Source: an uncultured Prevotella sp.
GTDB lineage: Bacteria > Bacteroidota > Bacteroidia > Bacteroidales > Bacteroidaceae
Assembly: GCA_905233245.1 (NCBI GenBank)
Contig: CAJODK010000014.1
Location: forward strand, 1-64,000
Reading direction: 5' to 3'
Length of the DNA stretch: 64,000 nt
The position numbers and the translations under genes are program-made. This document shows positions 1 through 7,985 of the stretch, piece after piece. Every line of letters begins with the position of its first letter. The stretch's first letter is position 1. The notes beneath the pieces were generated by a model. It did not search any database. It was not told the DNA's origin and saw only the letters and a program-made list of their open reading frames with translations.

Positions 1-2699
1 GCGGCGGCGAGACGTGCGATAGGCACGCGGAATGGAGAGCAAGAAGCGTAGTTCATGCCTACCTTGGCGCAGAACTTCACTGAACTTGGTTCGCCACCGT
101 GCTCGCCACAGATGCCTGTGCGCAGGGTAGGACGAACAGCACGGCCATTCTTGACTGCCATCTCGATGAGCTGACCTACACCTTCCTGATCGAGAACTTG
201 GAATGGGTCAACCTTCAGAATCTTCTTGTCGAGGTATGCTGGCAGGAATGAAGCGATGTCATCACGAGAGTAACCGAAGGTCATCTGCGTTAGGTCGTTG
301 GTACCGAATGAGAAGTACTCTGCCTCTTCTGCTATCTGGGCAGCGGTGAGGGCAGCACGTGGTATCTCTATCATAGTACCAATCTCGAACTCGATGCTGA
401 CGCCAGCCTCTGCGAAAACTTCCTCAGCGGTCTTCTTGATAACGTCCTTCTGCTGCTTCAACTCAGCTACAGAGCCGATGAGCGGAACCATGATTTCTGG
501 ATGCGGGTCGAAGCCTTCCTTCTTGAGCTGACATGCTGCACCGAGTATGGCGCGAGTCTGCATAGCAGTGATTTCAGGGAATGTGATACCCAGACGGCAA
601 CCACGGTGACCGAGCATTGGATTGTTCTCAGCCAGTGAGTTTACGCGCTTCTGTATCTCAGCGATGCTCACACCCATCTCATTAGCCATAGTCTGCTGAC
701 CAGCCAGATCGTGTGGAACGAACTCATGCAGTGGTGGGTCGAGCAAGCGGATGTTTACTGGCAGTCCGTCCATAGCCTTGAGTATTCCGTAGAAGTCCTT
801 CTTCTGGTAAGGCAGGAGCTTAGCAAGAGCCTTCTCGCGTCCCTCTACGGAGTCGGCAAGAATCATCTCACGCATAGCCACAATCTTCTGGTCTTCGAAG
901 AACATGTGCTCGGTACGTGTAAGACCGATACCCTTGGCACCAAACTCGCGTGCTATCTGAGCATCCTTTGGTGTGTCGGCATTGGTGCGCACCTGCATCT
1001 TGGTGTATTTGTCGCAGAGGTACATCAGAGCCTTGAAATCGCCTGACAGCTCTGCAGCCTTAGTCTTTATCTCGCCGGCATATACCTGACCTGTAGTACC
1101 ATTGAGGGAGATATAGTCACCCTCCTTATATACTACGCCCTCGATTTCCACTGTCTTCGCCTTGTAGTCCACATTGATGGCACCAGCACCTGATACACAG
1201 CACTTGCCCATACCACGTGCCACAACAGCAGCGTGAGAGGTCATACCACCACGAGCGGTAAGGATACCCTCAGCACTTGCCATACCAGCAAGGTCCTCAG
1301 GAGAGGTCTCAATACGCACCATGACAACCTTGTGACCATTGGCAGCCCACTCCTGAGCGTCGTCAGCGTGGAAGACTATCTGACCACAGGCAGCACCCGG
1401 AGATGCTGGCAGACCCTGTGTGATGACCTTAGCCTTCTTGAGGGCGTCCTTGTCGAATACTGGGTGAAGGAGTTCATCGAGCTTCTGTGGCTCGCAACGC
1501 ATGATGGCTGTCTTCTCGTCTATAAGGCCTTCCTTGACAAGGTCCATAGCAATCTTCACCATAGCAGTACCTGTGCGCTTACCGTTACGAGTCTGGAGGA
1601 ACCAGAGTTTGCCTTCCTGAACAGTGAACTCCATATCCTGCATATCGTGATAGTGGTGCTCCAGTTTGTCCTGAAGTGCGTCGAGCTCCTTGTAGAGTTC
1701 TGGCATTGCCTCCTCCATAGAAGGATACTTAGCCACGCGCTCTGCCTCAGAGATGCCTGCACGCTCAGCCCAGCGCTGAGAACCTATCTTGGTAATCTGC
1801 TGTGGGGTGCGGATACCTGCCACAACGTCCTCACCCTGTGCATTGATGAGGTACTCACCATTGAAGAGGTTTTCACCATTACCTGCATCACGGGAGAAGC
1901 ACACACCTGTAGCTGAGGTGTCGCCCATATTGCCGAATACCATCGCCATAACGCTGACGGCTGTACCCCACTCGTCAGGTATGCCCTCCATCTTACGATA
2001 GAGGATAGCGCGCTCGTTCATCCAAGAACGGAAGACAGCGCAGATAGCGCCCCAGAGCTGTGTGATTGGGTCTTCAGGGAAGTCTGAACCTGTCTGCTCC
2101 TTGATGGCTTTCTTGAAGAGCTGAACGAGTTTCTTGAGCGACTCTACAGAGAGGTCTTTGTCTAGCTCTACGCCCTGCTCCTTCTTCACCTCCTCGATTA
2201 TCTTCTCGAATGGGTCGATATCAGTCTTGTTTACGGGTTTCATGCCAAGCACCACGTCACCGTACATCTGAACGAAACGGCGGTATGAGTCATATACGAA
2301 GTGTGGGTTGCCTGTCTTCTTCACCATACCCTCTGCCACGGCGTCATTGAGACCGAGATTGAGGATGGTGTCCATCATACCCGGCATAGAAGCACGAGCA
2401 CCAGAACGAACGCTCACCAAGAGGGGATTCTCAACAGAACCAAACTGGCAATTCATCAAGGTCTCTACATGCTTTACTGCAGCATTGACCTCGCCCTGAA
2501 GCAGTTCTACTATCTTCTCCTGACCTACCTCATAATATTCATTACATGTATCAGTAGTGATGGTAAAGCCAGGAGGTACTGGCACACCTATAAGATTCAT
2601 CTCGGCAAGGTTAGCACCCTTACCACCAAGCTGTTCGCGCATCTGCGCATTACCTTCTGCCTGTCCGTTACCGAAGGTATAAACTCTTTTCTGTGACAT
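1..2699 (-). CDS. ppdK: pyruvate, phosphate dikinase (3' end cut by window)
   Basis: Interconverts pyruvate, ATP and phosphate with phosphoenolpyruvate, AMP and pyrophosphate in the cytoplasm; in anaerobic Bacteroidales it links glycolysis and gluconeogenesis. The minus-strand frame is open from ATG at 2699 to the window edge (about 899 codons); a full enzyme has about 905-910, so only a few residues are missing. Visible motifs are the N-terminal GGKGANLAEM, the central swivelling phosphohistidine motif GGMTSHAAVVARGMGK, and the C-terminal PEP-binding barrel with EIMVPLIG, FSFGTNDLTQ and GICGEHGG. The track misses the gene because it has no stop in the window and shows only antisense shadows. 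It has its own promoter and a leader of about 55 nt. Confidence 0.97.
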   Translation of the reverse strand, partial: MSQKRVYTFGNGQAEGNAQMREQLGGKGANLAEMNLIGVPVPPGFTITTDTCNEYYEVGQEKIVELLQGEVNAAVKHVETLMNCQFGSVENPLLVSVRSGARASMPGMMDTILNLGLNDAVAEGMVKKTGNPHFVYDSYRRFVQMYGDVVLGMKPVNKTDIDPFEKIIEEVKKEQGVELDKDLSVESLKKLVQLFKKAIKEQTGSDFPEDPITQLWGAICAVFRSWMNERAILYRKMEGIPDEWGTAVSVMAMVFGNMGDTSATGVCFSRDAGNGENLFNGEYLINAQGEDVVAGIRTPQQITKIGSQRWAERAGISEAERVAKYPSMEEAMPELYKELDALQDKLEHHYHDMQDMEFTVQEGKLWFLQTRNGKRTGTAMVKIAMDLVKEGLIDEKTAIMRCEPQKLDELLHPVFDKDALKKAKVITQGLPASPGAACGQIVFHADDAQEWAANGHKVVMVRIETSPEDLAGMASAEGILTARGGMTSHAAVVARGMGKCCVSGAGAINVDYKAKTVEIEGVVYKEGDYISLNGTTGQVYAGEIKTKAAELSGDFKALMYLCDKYTKMQVRTNADTPKDAQIAREFGAKGIGLTRTEHMFFEDQKIVAMREMILADSVEGREKALAKLLPYQKKDFYGILKAMDGLPVNIRLLDPPLHEFVPHDLAGQQTMANEMGVSIAEIQKRVNSLAENNPMLGHRGCRLGITFPEITAMQTRAILGAACQLKKEGFDPHPEIMVPLIGSVAELKQQKDVIKKTAEEVFAEAGVSIEFEIGTMIEIPRAALTAAQIAEEAEYFSFGTNDLTQMTFGYSRDDIASFLPAYLDKKILKVDPFQVLDQEGVGQLIEMAVKNGRAVRPTLRTGICGEHGGEPSSVKFCAKVGMNYASCSPFRVPIARLAA

Positions 2700-2757
2700 T
2701 GTTTGTTTTGGTTGTTTTTTATATTATTGGTTTAGTTATTACTCGACAGAGCATTCG

Positions 2758-2765
2758 CAAAGGTA
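2758..2765 (-). promoter_or_regulatory. ppdK promoter, -7 element TACCTTTG
   Basis: The minus strand reads TACCTTTG, the Bacteroidetes -7 consensus, about 60 nt upstream of the ppdK ATG. The -33 region is occupied by a TTGAAAG tandem array rather than a clear TTTG. Confidence 0.75.
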
Positions 2766-2773
2766 CAAAAAAG

Positions 2774-2801
2774 TTGAAAGTTGAAGGTTGAAAGTTGAAA
2801 G
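2774..2801. repeat. TTGAAAG heptad array (4 units)
   Basis: Four 7-nt units (one with TTGAAGG) lie directly upstream of the ppdK promoter. The same heptad in the same position relative to TACCTTTG-like promoters recurs near 6.4, 10.35, 39.6, 45.8 and 62.35 kb. Confidence 0.85.
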
Positions 2802-2880
2802 TTTTTTTGTAAATAATACATAAAAAGGGTATTTTTTTAATTTATACCGCTCTTCTCTTCCTGTTTTCAACTTTTTTTTG

Positions 2881-2888
2881 TAACTTTG
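2881..2888 (+). promoter_or_regulatory. rlmD promoter, -7 element TAACTTTG
   Basis: TAACTTTG lies 17 nt before the chosen rlmD start, divergent from the ppdK promoter. Expected transcription start would leave a leader of only about 10 nt. Confidence 0.7.
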
Positions 2889-2905
2889 TCCCAAATTGCT
2901 TCGTT

Positions 2906-4411
2906 TTGAAAAAGAAAAACTTTCCTTTACTACAGAATATCACCATTGAAGCCGTCGCAGCAGAGGGCAAATGCCTCTTCCATCACGACGGCATAGTTGT
3001 TTTTGTGCCCTTCTGCGTGCCTGGCGATGTGGTCGATGTACAGATAAGGCGCAAGAAGCACTCATTCGCAGAGGGCGAGGTGGTGCGTCTCGTACAGCCT
3101 TCTCCTAAGCGCATCGAGCCCCAATGCCAGCATTTCGGCATCTGCGGGGGCTGCAAGTGGCAGAATATGCCTTACGAGGAACAGTTGGCATTCAAGCAGC
3201 AGCAGGTCTTTGACCAACTCACTCGCATAGGAAAGATAGAACTGCCCGAATTCATGCCCATTAAGGGTAGCGTGAGGCAATGGGAGTACCGCAACAAACT
3301 GGATTTCGGTTGTTGTAACAAAAGGTGGTACACGCGCGAACAACTGCAGACCATGCCCGACGGCAACGGGCTGACAGAACCTGGCATAGGATTTCATATC
3401 ACGGGTGCTTTTGACAAGATTCTGCCTATAGAGAAATGCTGGTTGATGGACGACCTGCACAACGACATTCGCAACTCCATCTATGATTATGCCCGCGAGA
3501 ACGGCATCACCTTCTATGACCTGCGCCAGCAGGTGGGACTGCTACGTGACATTGTGATAAGGTGTAGCAACTCCGGAGAATGGATGGTGGTAGTGCAGTT
3601 CGGAAACGAAACCCCTCTCAAGCTCCCCCAAAGGGGAGAGTCGCAATCTCCCAAACAAGCAAGCAAGGAGGCACTTGACAGGGAGATTCGAGAGCAAAAA
3701 CTCTTTGAGCGAGAGAAAGCCATGCAACTCATGCAGTTCGTGGCTGACAGATTTCCACAGATAACCTCCCTGATGTGGGTGTACAACCCCAAATGCAACG
3801 ACACCTTTGGCAACCTAAACGTAGAGGTATTCAAGGGCAATGACCATATCTTCCTTCTGATGGAAGACCTAAAATTTAAGGTTGGTCCAAAATCCTTCTA
3901 CCAAACCAATACGGAGCAGGCTTTGCACCTCTACGAAGTGGCAAGGGATTTTGCAGGGCTTACAGGAACTGAACTTGTTTATGATTTGTACACGGGAACA
4001 GGCACTATCGCCAATTTCGTTGCTCGCAAGGCAAAGCAAGTGATAGGTATAGAGTACGTACCAGAGGCTATCGAGGATGCGAAGATAAACTCTGAGATAA
4101 ACAACATAGACAACACCCTCTTCTATGCTGGCGACATGAAGGACATCCTCACTGACGACTTTATCAAGGAGCACGGGCGTCCTGACATCATCATCACCGA
4201 CCCGCCACGAGCCGGCATGCACCCCGATGTCATCCAGGTCATCATGAACGCTCATCCGCAACGCATAGTATATGTCAGCTGCAATCCTGCCACACAGGCT
4301 CGCGACCTGCAACTGCTCGACCCTCTCTACAAGGTCACCAAAGCGCAGCCAGTGGATATGTTCCCCCACACGCCACACGTAGAAAACGTAGTGCTGCTGG
4401 AACAGAGATAA
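2906..4411 (+). CDS. rlmD: 23S rRNA (uracil-5-)-methyltransferase, RlmD/RumA type
   Basis: SAM-dependent m5U methyltransferase of 23S rRNA. The 501-residue product has an N-terminal TRAM-like domain (about 8-65), an iron-sulfur cluster motif CxxxxxCxxC (CQHFGICGGC) with a further Cys in EKCWL, the SAM motif DLYTGTGTIANF, the catalytic-site motif DPPRAGM and the nucleophile loop VSCNPATQARDL. The start is a TTG: no in-frame ATG precedes conserved sequence and the promoter ends just upstream, so TTG at 2906 is the best choice. A non-conserved insert at about residues 235-260 coincides with a GC-rich palindromic repeat (3609-3640) read through in frame. A strong bidirectional terminator follows. 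The exact target uridine is inferred from family membership only. Confidence 0.93.
   Translation: MKKKNFPLLQNITIEAVAAEGKCLFHHDGIVVFVPFCVPGDVVDVQIRRKKHSFAEGEVVRLVQPSPKRIEPQCQHFGICGGCKWQNMPYEEQLAFKQQQVFDQLTRIGKIELPEFMPIKGSVRQWEYRNKLDFGCCNKRWYTREQLQTMPDGNGLTEPGIGFHITGAFDKILPIEKCWLMDDLHNDIRNSIYDYARENGITFYDLRQQVGLLRDIVIRCSNSGEWMVVVQFGNETPLKLPQRGESQSPKQASKEALDREIREQKLFEREKAMQLMQFVADRFPQITSLMWVYNPKCNDTFGNLNVEVFKGNDHIFLLMEDLKFKVGPKSFYQTNTEQALHLYEVARDFAGLTGTELVYDLYTGTGTIANFVARKAKQVIGIEYVPEAIEDAKINSEINNIDNTLFYAGDMKDILTDDFIKEHGRPDIIITDPPRAGMHPDVIQVIMNAHPQRIVYVSCNPATQARDLQLLDPLYKVTKAQPVDMFPHTPHVENVVLLEQR
3609..3640. repeat. GC-rich palindromic repeat inside rlmD
   Basis: Copy reads AACCCCTCTC then CTCCCCC..GGGGAGAG: a short arm plus a C/G hairpin, the same architecture as copies at 10.59, 13.25, 13.71, 16.60, 20.1, 28.6 and 49.05 kb. 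It keeps the frame and adds the peptide LPQRGESQSPKQ. Confidence 0.8.
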
Positions 4412-4416
4412 AGAAA

Positions 4417-4452
4417 AGTCCTCTCCACTTTCTGGTGGGGAGGACTCCTTTT
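4417..4452. terminator. bidirectional intrinsic terminator between rlmD and the micro-ORFs
   Basis: A 12-bp stem (AGTCCTCTCCAC / GTGGGGAGGACT, one wobble) with a 6-nt loop starts 6 nt after the rlmD stop. It is followed by CCTTTT on the plus strand and TTTTCTTT on the minus strand, so it can end both rlmD and the convergent micro-ORF transcript. Confidence 0.88.
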
Positions 4453-4476
4453 AAGGTTAGGTTACTTTTTTTCTTG

Positions 4477-4545
4477 TTATGCCTCAGCATAAAACTCTGT
4501 GATTGGAGTATGTGAGGCCATCCAAATCAACACTTTCTTAATCAT
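4477..4545 (-). CDS. 22-codon micro-ORF, copy A (unknown function)
   Basis: Too short for the ORF track. The peptide begins MIKKVLIWM and ends TPITEFYAEA. A paralogue lies 82 nt upstream on the same strand, identical at M-I-K, W-M, TPITEFY and EA, with differences largely conservative (VLI/LLV) or at synonymous sites. Both copies are preceded by a similar AAAGGA-containing stretch and share one promoter and one terminator. Conservation of the amino-acid sequence between copies argues for translation. The N-terminal half is hydrophobic with basic residues at positions 3-4; the C-terminal half is acidic and aromatic. It resembles no family I recognise; a signalling or membrane-active peptide is possible but unproven. 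Confidence 0.7.
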   Translation of the reverse strand: MIKKVLIWMASHTPITEFYAEA

Positions 4546-4627
4546 AATACAATCCTTTCCTTTAAAAATAACTAACCAATATTCTAACTAACTATACTAA
4601 CTTCTATTCTAATAATGTTGCGCATCA

Positions 4628-4696
4628 TTATGCCTCAACATAGAATTCCGTGATTGGGGTATTCTGTACCATCCAAACTAATAAATTCTTAATCAT
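4628..4696 (-). CDS. 22-codon micro-ORF, copy B (unknown function)
   Basis: Promoter-proximal paralogue of the ORF at 4477-4545, also 22 codons, starting MIKNLLVWM and ending TPITEFYVEA before TAA. The ATG is preceded by GAAAGGACAACGTT; the other copy has GGAAAGGATTGTATT in the same position, so the upstream region is duplicated too. The start lies about 30 nt from the TACCTTTG promoter, a normal leader length here. The pair arose by tandem duplication with the reading frame retained. Function unknown. Confidence 0.7.
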   Translation of the reverse strand: MIKNLLVWMVQNTPITEFYVEA

Positions 4697-4729
4697 AACG
4701 TTGTCCTTTCTTTTTTTAATTTGACGGTG

Positions 4730-4760
4730 CAAAGGTACGTCGATTTTCGTTATCGTGCAA
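4730..4760 (-). promoter_or_regulatory. promoter of the micro-ORF pair
   Basis: Minus-strand TTG (4758-4760) - 20 nt - TACCTTTG (4730-4737): a full match to the Bacteroidetes housekeeping promoter, reading toward the two micro-ORFs. Confidence 0.82.
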
Positions 4761-4831
4761 GAAAAAATAAAATTGTGTGCGCACACAATGGCTTTTTATT
4801 GATTTAGGTCAGCTATCTTCGCTTTTGTTAA

Positions 4832-4860
4832 GAATAAAAAAGCAGGCTAACTGCCTGCTT
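4832..4860 (-). terminator. intrinsic terminator after tRNA-Gly
   Basis: AAGCAGGC / GCCTGCTT hairpin with a 5-nt loop followed on the minus strand by a T-rich run (TTTTTATTCTT), just downstream of tRNA-Gly. Confidence 0.8.
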
Positions 4861-4878
4861 ATACATTTGAGCGTTGAG

Positions 4879-4953
4879 TGGAGCGGTAAACGGGATTCGA
4901 ACCCGCGACTTTCAGCTTGGGAAGCTGACGCTCTACCACTGAGTTATTACCGC
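4879..4953 (-). tRNA. tRNA-Gly (anticodon CCC)
   Basis: Cloverleaf with acceptor GCGGTAA/TTACCGC, T-loop TTCGAAT and anticodon loop TTCCCAA, giving anticodon CCC. The 3' CCA is encoded (complement of 4879-4881), unlike in the neighbouring tRNA-Thr. Confidence 0.95.
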
Positions 4954-4981
4954 AAAAAAGCCCCACCTGACTTGTGGGGCT
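4954..4981 (-). terminator. terminator-like hairpin between tRNA-Thr and tRNA-Gly
   Basis: Perfect 8-bp stem AGCCCCAC/GTGGGGCT with a 7-nt loop and a T6 run on the minus strand, placed between two tRNA genes of the same strand. tRNA-Gly has no visible promoter of its own, so the hairpin probably attenuates rather than fully ends the transcript. Confidence 0.8.
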
Positions 4982-4985
4982 TAGG

Positions 4986-5058
<73 letters not shown>

Positions 5059-5079
5059 ACTCTTGTTAGTTTACGTGTG

Positions 5080-5111
5080 CAAAGGTACAAAAACTTTTCG
5101 ACACACGCAAA
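5080..5111 (-). promoter_or_regulatory. tRNA-Thr promoter
   Basis: Minus-strand TTTG (5108-5111) - 20 nt - TACCTTTG (5080-5087). The -33 box lies against the leuB stop region. Confidence 0.82.
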
Positions 5112-5116
5112 CTTTT

Positions 5117-6196
5117 TTATGCTTTCTTGATGTATTCAACTATCCAAGCACCTACTTCCTTGGTACCATACTTAGCACCGCCCTCTACCTGAATTTCTGG
5201 TGTGCGGACATTCTGATCCAGTGAAGCATCAACAGCCTTACGGATAAGAGCGCCCTCTTCCTTGAGGTCAAAATACTCATAGAGCATAGCGACAGAGAGA
5301 ATCTGTGCGAGTGGGTTGGCTATATTGAGGCCTTTACCCTGTGGCCATGAACCGTGGATAGGTTCGAAGACTGGGGTAGAAGAACCTGTAGAAGCTGATG
5401 GGAGCAGCCCCATAGAACCCGTGATGCAAGAACCCTCGTCGGTCAGTATGTCGCCGAAGGTATTCTCCGTCACCATGACGTCAAAGAATGTTGGTTCCTG
5501 AATCATACGCATTGCAGCATTGTCAACATACATAAAGTCTGTCGTAACGTCAGGATACTCTGGTGCCATCTCCTGTGCCACCTTACGCCACAGGCGAGAT
5601 GATGCGAGCACGTTAGCCTTATCTACAACTGTGAGGTGCTTTCTGCGCTGACGAGCATACTGGTATGCAACCTTCAGAATACGCTCTACCTCTGGACGAG
5701 AGTAGTAGTTAGTGTCGAGTGCATCTTCCACTCCTTCTGCATTAACTGAAGGCTCTTGCTTCTTACCGAAGTACATACCACCGGTAAGTTCACGAATGCA
5801 GATAAAGTCAGCACTCTTAACAATCTCATCCTTCAGAGGAGACTTGTGAACAAGGCAGTCGAAGGTTGTAACAGGACGGATATTGGCAAAGAGACCGAGC
5901 TTCTTACGCATAGCAAGGAGTCCCTGCTCAGGACGTACCTTAGCAGATGGGTTGTTGTCAAACTTAGGGTCACCAACAGAAGCGAAGAGCACTGCATCAG
6001 CCTCCTCACATGTCTTGAAGGTCTCCTTTGGGAAAGGGTCACCCACCTCATCGATGGCGTGAGCACCGCAAAGTGCTTCCTTGTAACTAACCTCGTGGCC
6101 AAACTTCTCTGCTACAGCAGACATAACAGCCACACCCTGCTCCATAATCTCTGGTCCGATGCCGTCACCAGCCAGAACTGCAATCTTTAGTTTCAT
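5117..6196 (-). CDS. leuB: 3-isopropylmalate dehydrogenase
   Basis: Third committed enzyme of leucine synthesis: oxidises 3-isopropylmalate with NAD+ and decarboxylates it to 2-oxoisocaproate in the cytoplasm. The 359-residue product has the usual family length, the N-terminal [13 protein letters not shown], the substrate-binding arginines around [21 protein letters not shown], the metal-site region [15 protein letters not shown], and the nucleotide-binding [23 protein letters not shown] start at 6196. No other leu genes are in the window. No TAnnTTTG promoter is obvious directly upstream, where the tRNA-Pro terminator lies. Confidence 0.96.
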   Translation of the reverse strand: MKLKIAVLAGDGIGPEIMEQGVAVMSAVAEKFGHEVSYKEALCGAHAIDEVGDPFPKETFKTCEEADAVLFASVGDPKFDNNPSAKVRPEQGLLAMRKKLGLFANIRPVTTFDCLVHKSPLKDEIVKSADFICIRELTGGMYFGKKQEPSVNAEGVEDALDTNYYSRPEVERILKVAYQYARQRRKHLTVVDKANVLASSRLWRKVAQEMAPEYPDVTTDFMYVDNAAMRMIQEPTFFDVMVTENTFGDILTDEGSCITGSMGLLPSASTGSSTPVFEPIHGSWPQGKGLNIANPLAQILSVAMLYEYFDLKEEGALIRKAVDASLDQNVRTPEIQVEGGAKYGTKEVGAWIVEYIKKA

Positions 6197-6236
6197 ATAT
6201 CCGTTATACCTTATTAATAATAATATTAGTTGCTTC

Positions 6237-6274
6237 TAAAAAAAAGCGGCAAGTGATAAATCTCACTAGCCGCC
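6237..6274 (-). terminator. terminator after tRNA-Pro
   Basis: GGCGGC-t-AGTGA hairpin pairing with TCACT-t-GCCGC, followed on the minus strand by eight or more T residues; lies between tRNA-Pro and leuB. Confidence 0.85.
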
Positions 6275-6285
6275 GTTTGTAAGTG

Positions 6286-6358
6286 TCGGGGTGACAGGAC
6301 TCGAACCTGCGACAGCCTGGTCCCAAACCAGGAACGCTACCAACTGCGCTACACCCCG
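6286..6358 (-). tRNA. tRNA-Pro (anticodon TGG)
   Basis: Acceptor CGGGGTG/CACCCCG, T-loop TTCGAGT, anticodon stem CCTGG/CCAGG with loop TTTGGGA, giving TGG. CCA is not encoded. Confidence 0.95.
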
Positions 6359-6375
6359 ATTGCGATTTGCGGGTG

Positions 6376-6383
6376 CAAAGGTA
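6376..6383 (-). promoter_or_regulatory. tRNA-Pro promoter, -7 element
   Basis: TACCTTTG on the minus strand 17 nt before the tRNA 5' end; the -33 region is the TTGAAAG array rather than TTTG. Confidence 0.75.
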
Positions 6384-6393
6384 CTAATAAAAG

Positions 6394-6421
6394 TTGAAAG
6401 TTGAAAGTTGAAAGTTGAAAG
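6394..6421. repeat. TTGAAAG heptad array (4 perfect units)
   Basis: Four identical 7-nt units abut the tRNA-Pro promoter on its upstream side, in the same orientation and spacing as at ppdK and the class A PBP gene. Confidence 0.88.
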
Positions 6422-6446
6422 TTTGCCTCTTTTTAGCGTTTATTAA

Positions 6447-6480
6447 CAAAAGAGTCCCCGAACCAATGGTTCAGGGACTC
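6447..6480 (-). terminator. terminator after uxaC
   Basis: GAGTCCC-GAACC hairpin pairing with GGTTC-GGGACTC, one mismatch, followed by TTTTGTT on the minus strand, 31 nt after the uxaC stop. Confidence 0.85.
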
Positions 6481-6510
6481 CTCATTATACTCTATACTTT
6501 ATACTAACAA

Positions 6511-7926
6511 CTAGAACTGGAAGAAGTTCTTAGCGTTGTTGTAGCAGATATCTTCAATCATCTGATATACACGCTGCTTCTCATAGCCCTCGAATGGGAT
6601 GAGACCTGCCTCGATGTCGTTACCAACGAGATTGCAGAGAGTACGACGGAAGTACTCGTGACGTGGATAAGAGAGGAATGAACGAGAGTCGGTCAGCATA
6701 CCTACGAAACGAGACAGCAGGCCAAGAACTGAGAGAGCATTCATCTGCTTCTCCATACCGTCCTTCTGATCGAGGAACCACCAACCTGAACCGAACTGTA
6801 TCTTACCAGCAACACTTCCGTCCTGGAAGTTACCCAGCATGGTAGCAATAACCTCGTTAGCAGATGGGTTAAGACAGTAGAGGATAGTCTTAGCGAGCTT
6901 GCCCTCAGAGTTGAGTTCGTCGAGGAAGTGGCTCATAGCCTTAGCTGTGGTGAACTCGCCGATAGAGTCGAAGCCTGTGTCAGGACCGAGCTTAGCGAAC
7001 ATCTTAGAGTTGTTGTTACGGATAGCACCATAGTGGTACTGCTGAGTCCAGCCTGAAGCGTAGTCCATCTTGCCCTGCTCCTTCATGTAAGCATGCTTAT
7101 ACTTACGCTGCTCTTCAACGGTGAGAGCATTGCCAGCGAGAGCCTTCTTCATGATAGCATCAACCTCAGCGTCTGTGTATGGTTCGTCGTAGAACTCCTC
7201 GATACCGTGGTCAGAGAGCTTACAACCCATAGACTCGAAGAAGTCATGACGCTTCTGCAGAGCCTCATTGAGCTCAGCGAAGCCAGTGATGTCAACACCT
7301 GACACCTCAGAGAGTTTCTTGATATAAGCACACCATGTAGCAGCCTCAATGTTCATACCTGCATCAGGACGCCATGTTGGCAGCATGCGTGTCTTTGCCG
7401 TTGGGTCTTCTTTCACCACCTTGTGCCACTCCAGAGAGTCAGCAGGGTCATCGGTAGTGCAGACAACCTCTACGTTGTAGTGCTCCATCATACCACGAGG
7501 ACAGAAGCGATCCTCGTTCTTAATCATATCATTACACTTGTCGTAGATTTCCTTAGCGGTCTCAGGGTTCAGCAACTTATCGATACCGAAGGCTGTCTTC
7601 AGTTCCAGATGAGTCCAGTGATAGAGAGGGTTACGGAAGGTGTAAGGCACTGTCTCAGCCCACTTCTCAAACTTCTCCCAGTCTGTAGTATCCTTACCAG
7701 TGCAATACTTCTCATCGATACCGTTGGAACGCATAGCACGCCACTTGTAGTGGTCGCCCATGAGCCAAATCTGTGCGATAGAGTCAAACTTCTTATTCTC
7801 TGCTACCATCTGAGGGATGAGGTGACAGTGATAGTCGATGATAGGCATCTTAGCCGCATGGTTGTGGTAAAGATCCTTCGCGGTTTCGGTTTCCAGCAGG
7901 AAATCCTTGTCATTAAATTTCTTCAT
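6511..7926 (-). CDS. uxaC: glucuronate isomerase
   Basis: Isomerises D-glucuronate to D-fructuronate and galacturonate to tagaturonate, the entry of hexuronic acids from pectin or glycosaminoglycans into central metabolism. The 471-residue product has the amidohydrolase metal motif YHCHL near the N-terminus (IIDYHCHLIP), the conserved CTTDDPADSLEWH, and the C-terminal TDSRSFLSYPRHEYFRR, all typical of UxaC. ATG start at 7926. The gene lies 59 nt downstream of a class A PBP on the same strand with no recognisable promoter between, only an 8-nt tandem array. No other hexuronate genes are adjacent. Confidence 0.96.
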   Translation of the reverse strand: MKKFNDKDFLLETETAKDLYHNHAAKMPIIDYHCHLIPQMVAENKKFDSIAQIWLMGDHYKWRAMRSNGIDEKYCTGKDTTDWEKFEKWAETVPYTFRNPLYHWTHLELKTAFGIDKLLNPETAKEIYDKCNDMIKNEDRFCPRGMMEHYNVEVVCTTDDPADSLEWHKVVKEDPTAKTRMLPTWRPDAGMNIEAATWCAYIKKLSEVSGVDITGFAELNEALQKRHDFFESMGCKLSDHGIEEFYDEPYTDAEVDAIMKKALAGNALTVEEQRKYKHAYMKEQGKMDYASGWTQQYHYGAIRNNNSKMFAKLGPDTGFDSIGEFTTAKAMSHFLDELNSEGKLAKTILYCLNPSANEVIATMLGNFQDGSVAGKIQFGSGWWFLDQKDGMEKQMNALSVLGLLSRFVGMLTDSRSFLSYPRHEYFRRTLCNLVGNDIEAGLIPFEGYEKQRVYQMIEDICYNNAKNFFQF

Positions 7927-7940
7927 TGTCTTCTTTTTTT

Positions 7941-7980
7941 AGTTGTTTGGTTATTTAGTTGTTTAGTTGTTTAGTCGTTT
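7941..7980. repeat. 8-nt tandem array (5 units, AGTTGTTT)
   Basis: Five exact 8-nt periods, AGTTGTTT with single-base variants (GGTTATTT, AGTCGTTT), fill the gap between the PBP stop and the uxaC start. Similar 8-nt arrays lie at 18.80 and 49.44 kb. Confidence 0.85.
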
Positions 7981-7985
7981 AGAAT

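Noticed and set aside
1233-1916. 227-aa plus-strand ORF within ppdK
   Set aside because: Antisense shadow of the PPDK coding frame, which carries family motifs throughout.
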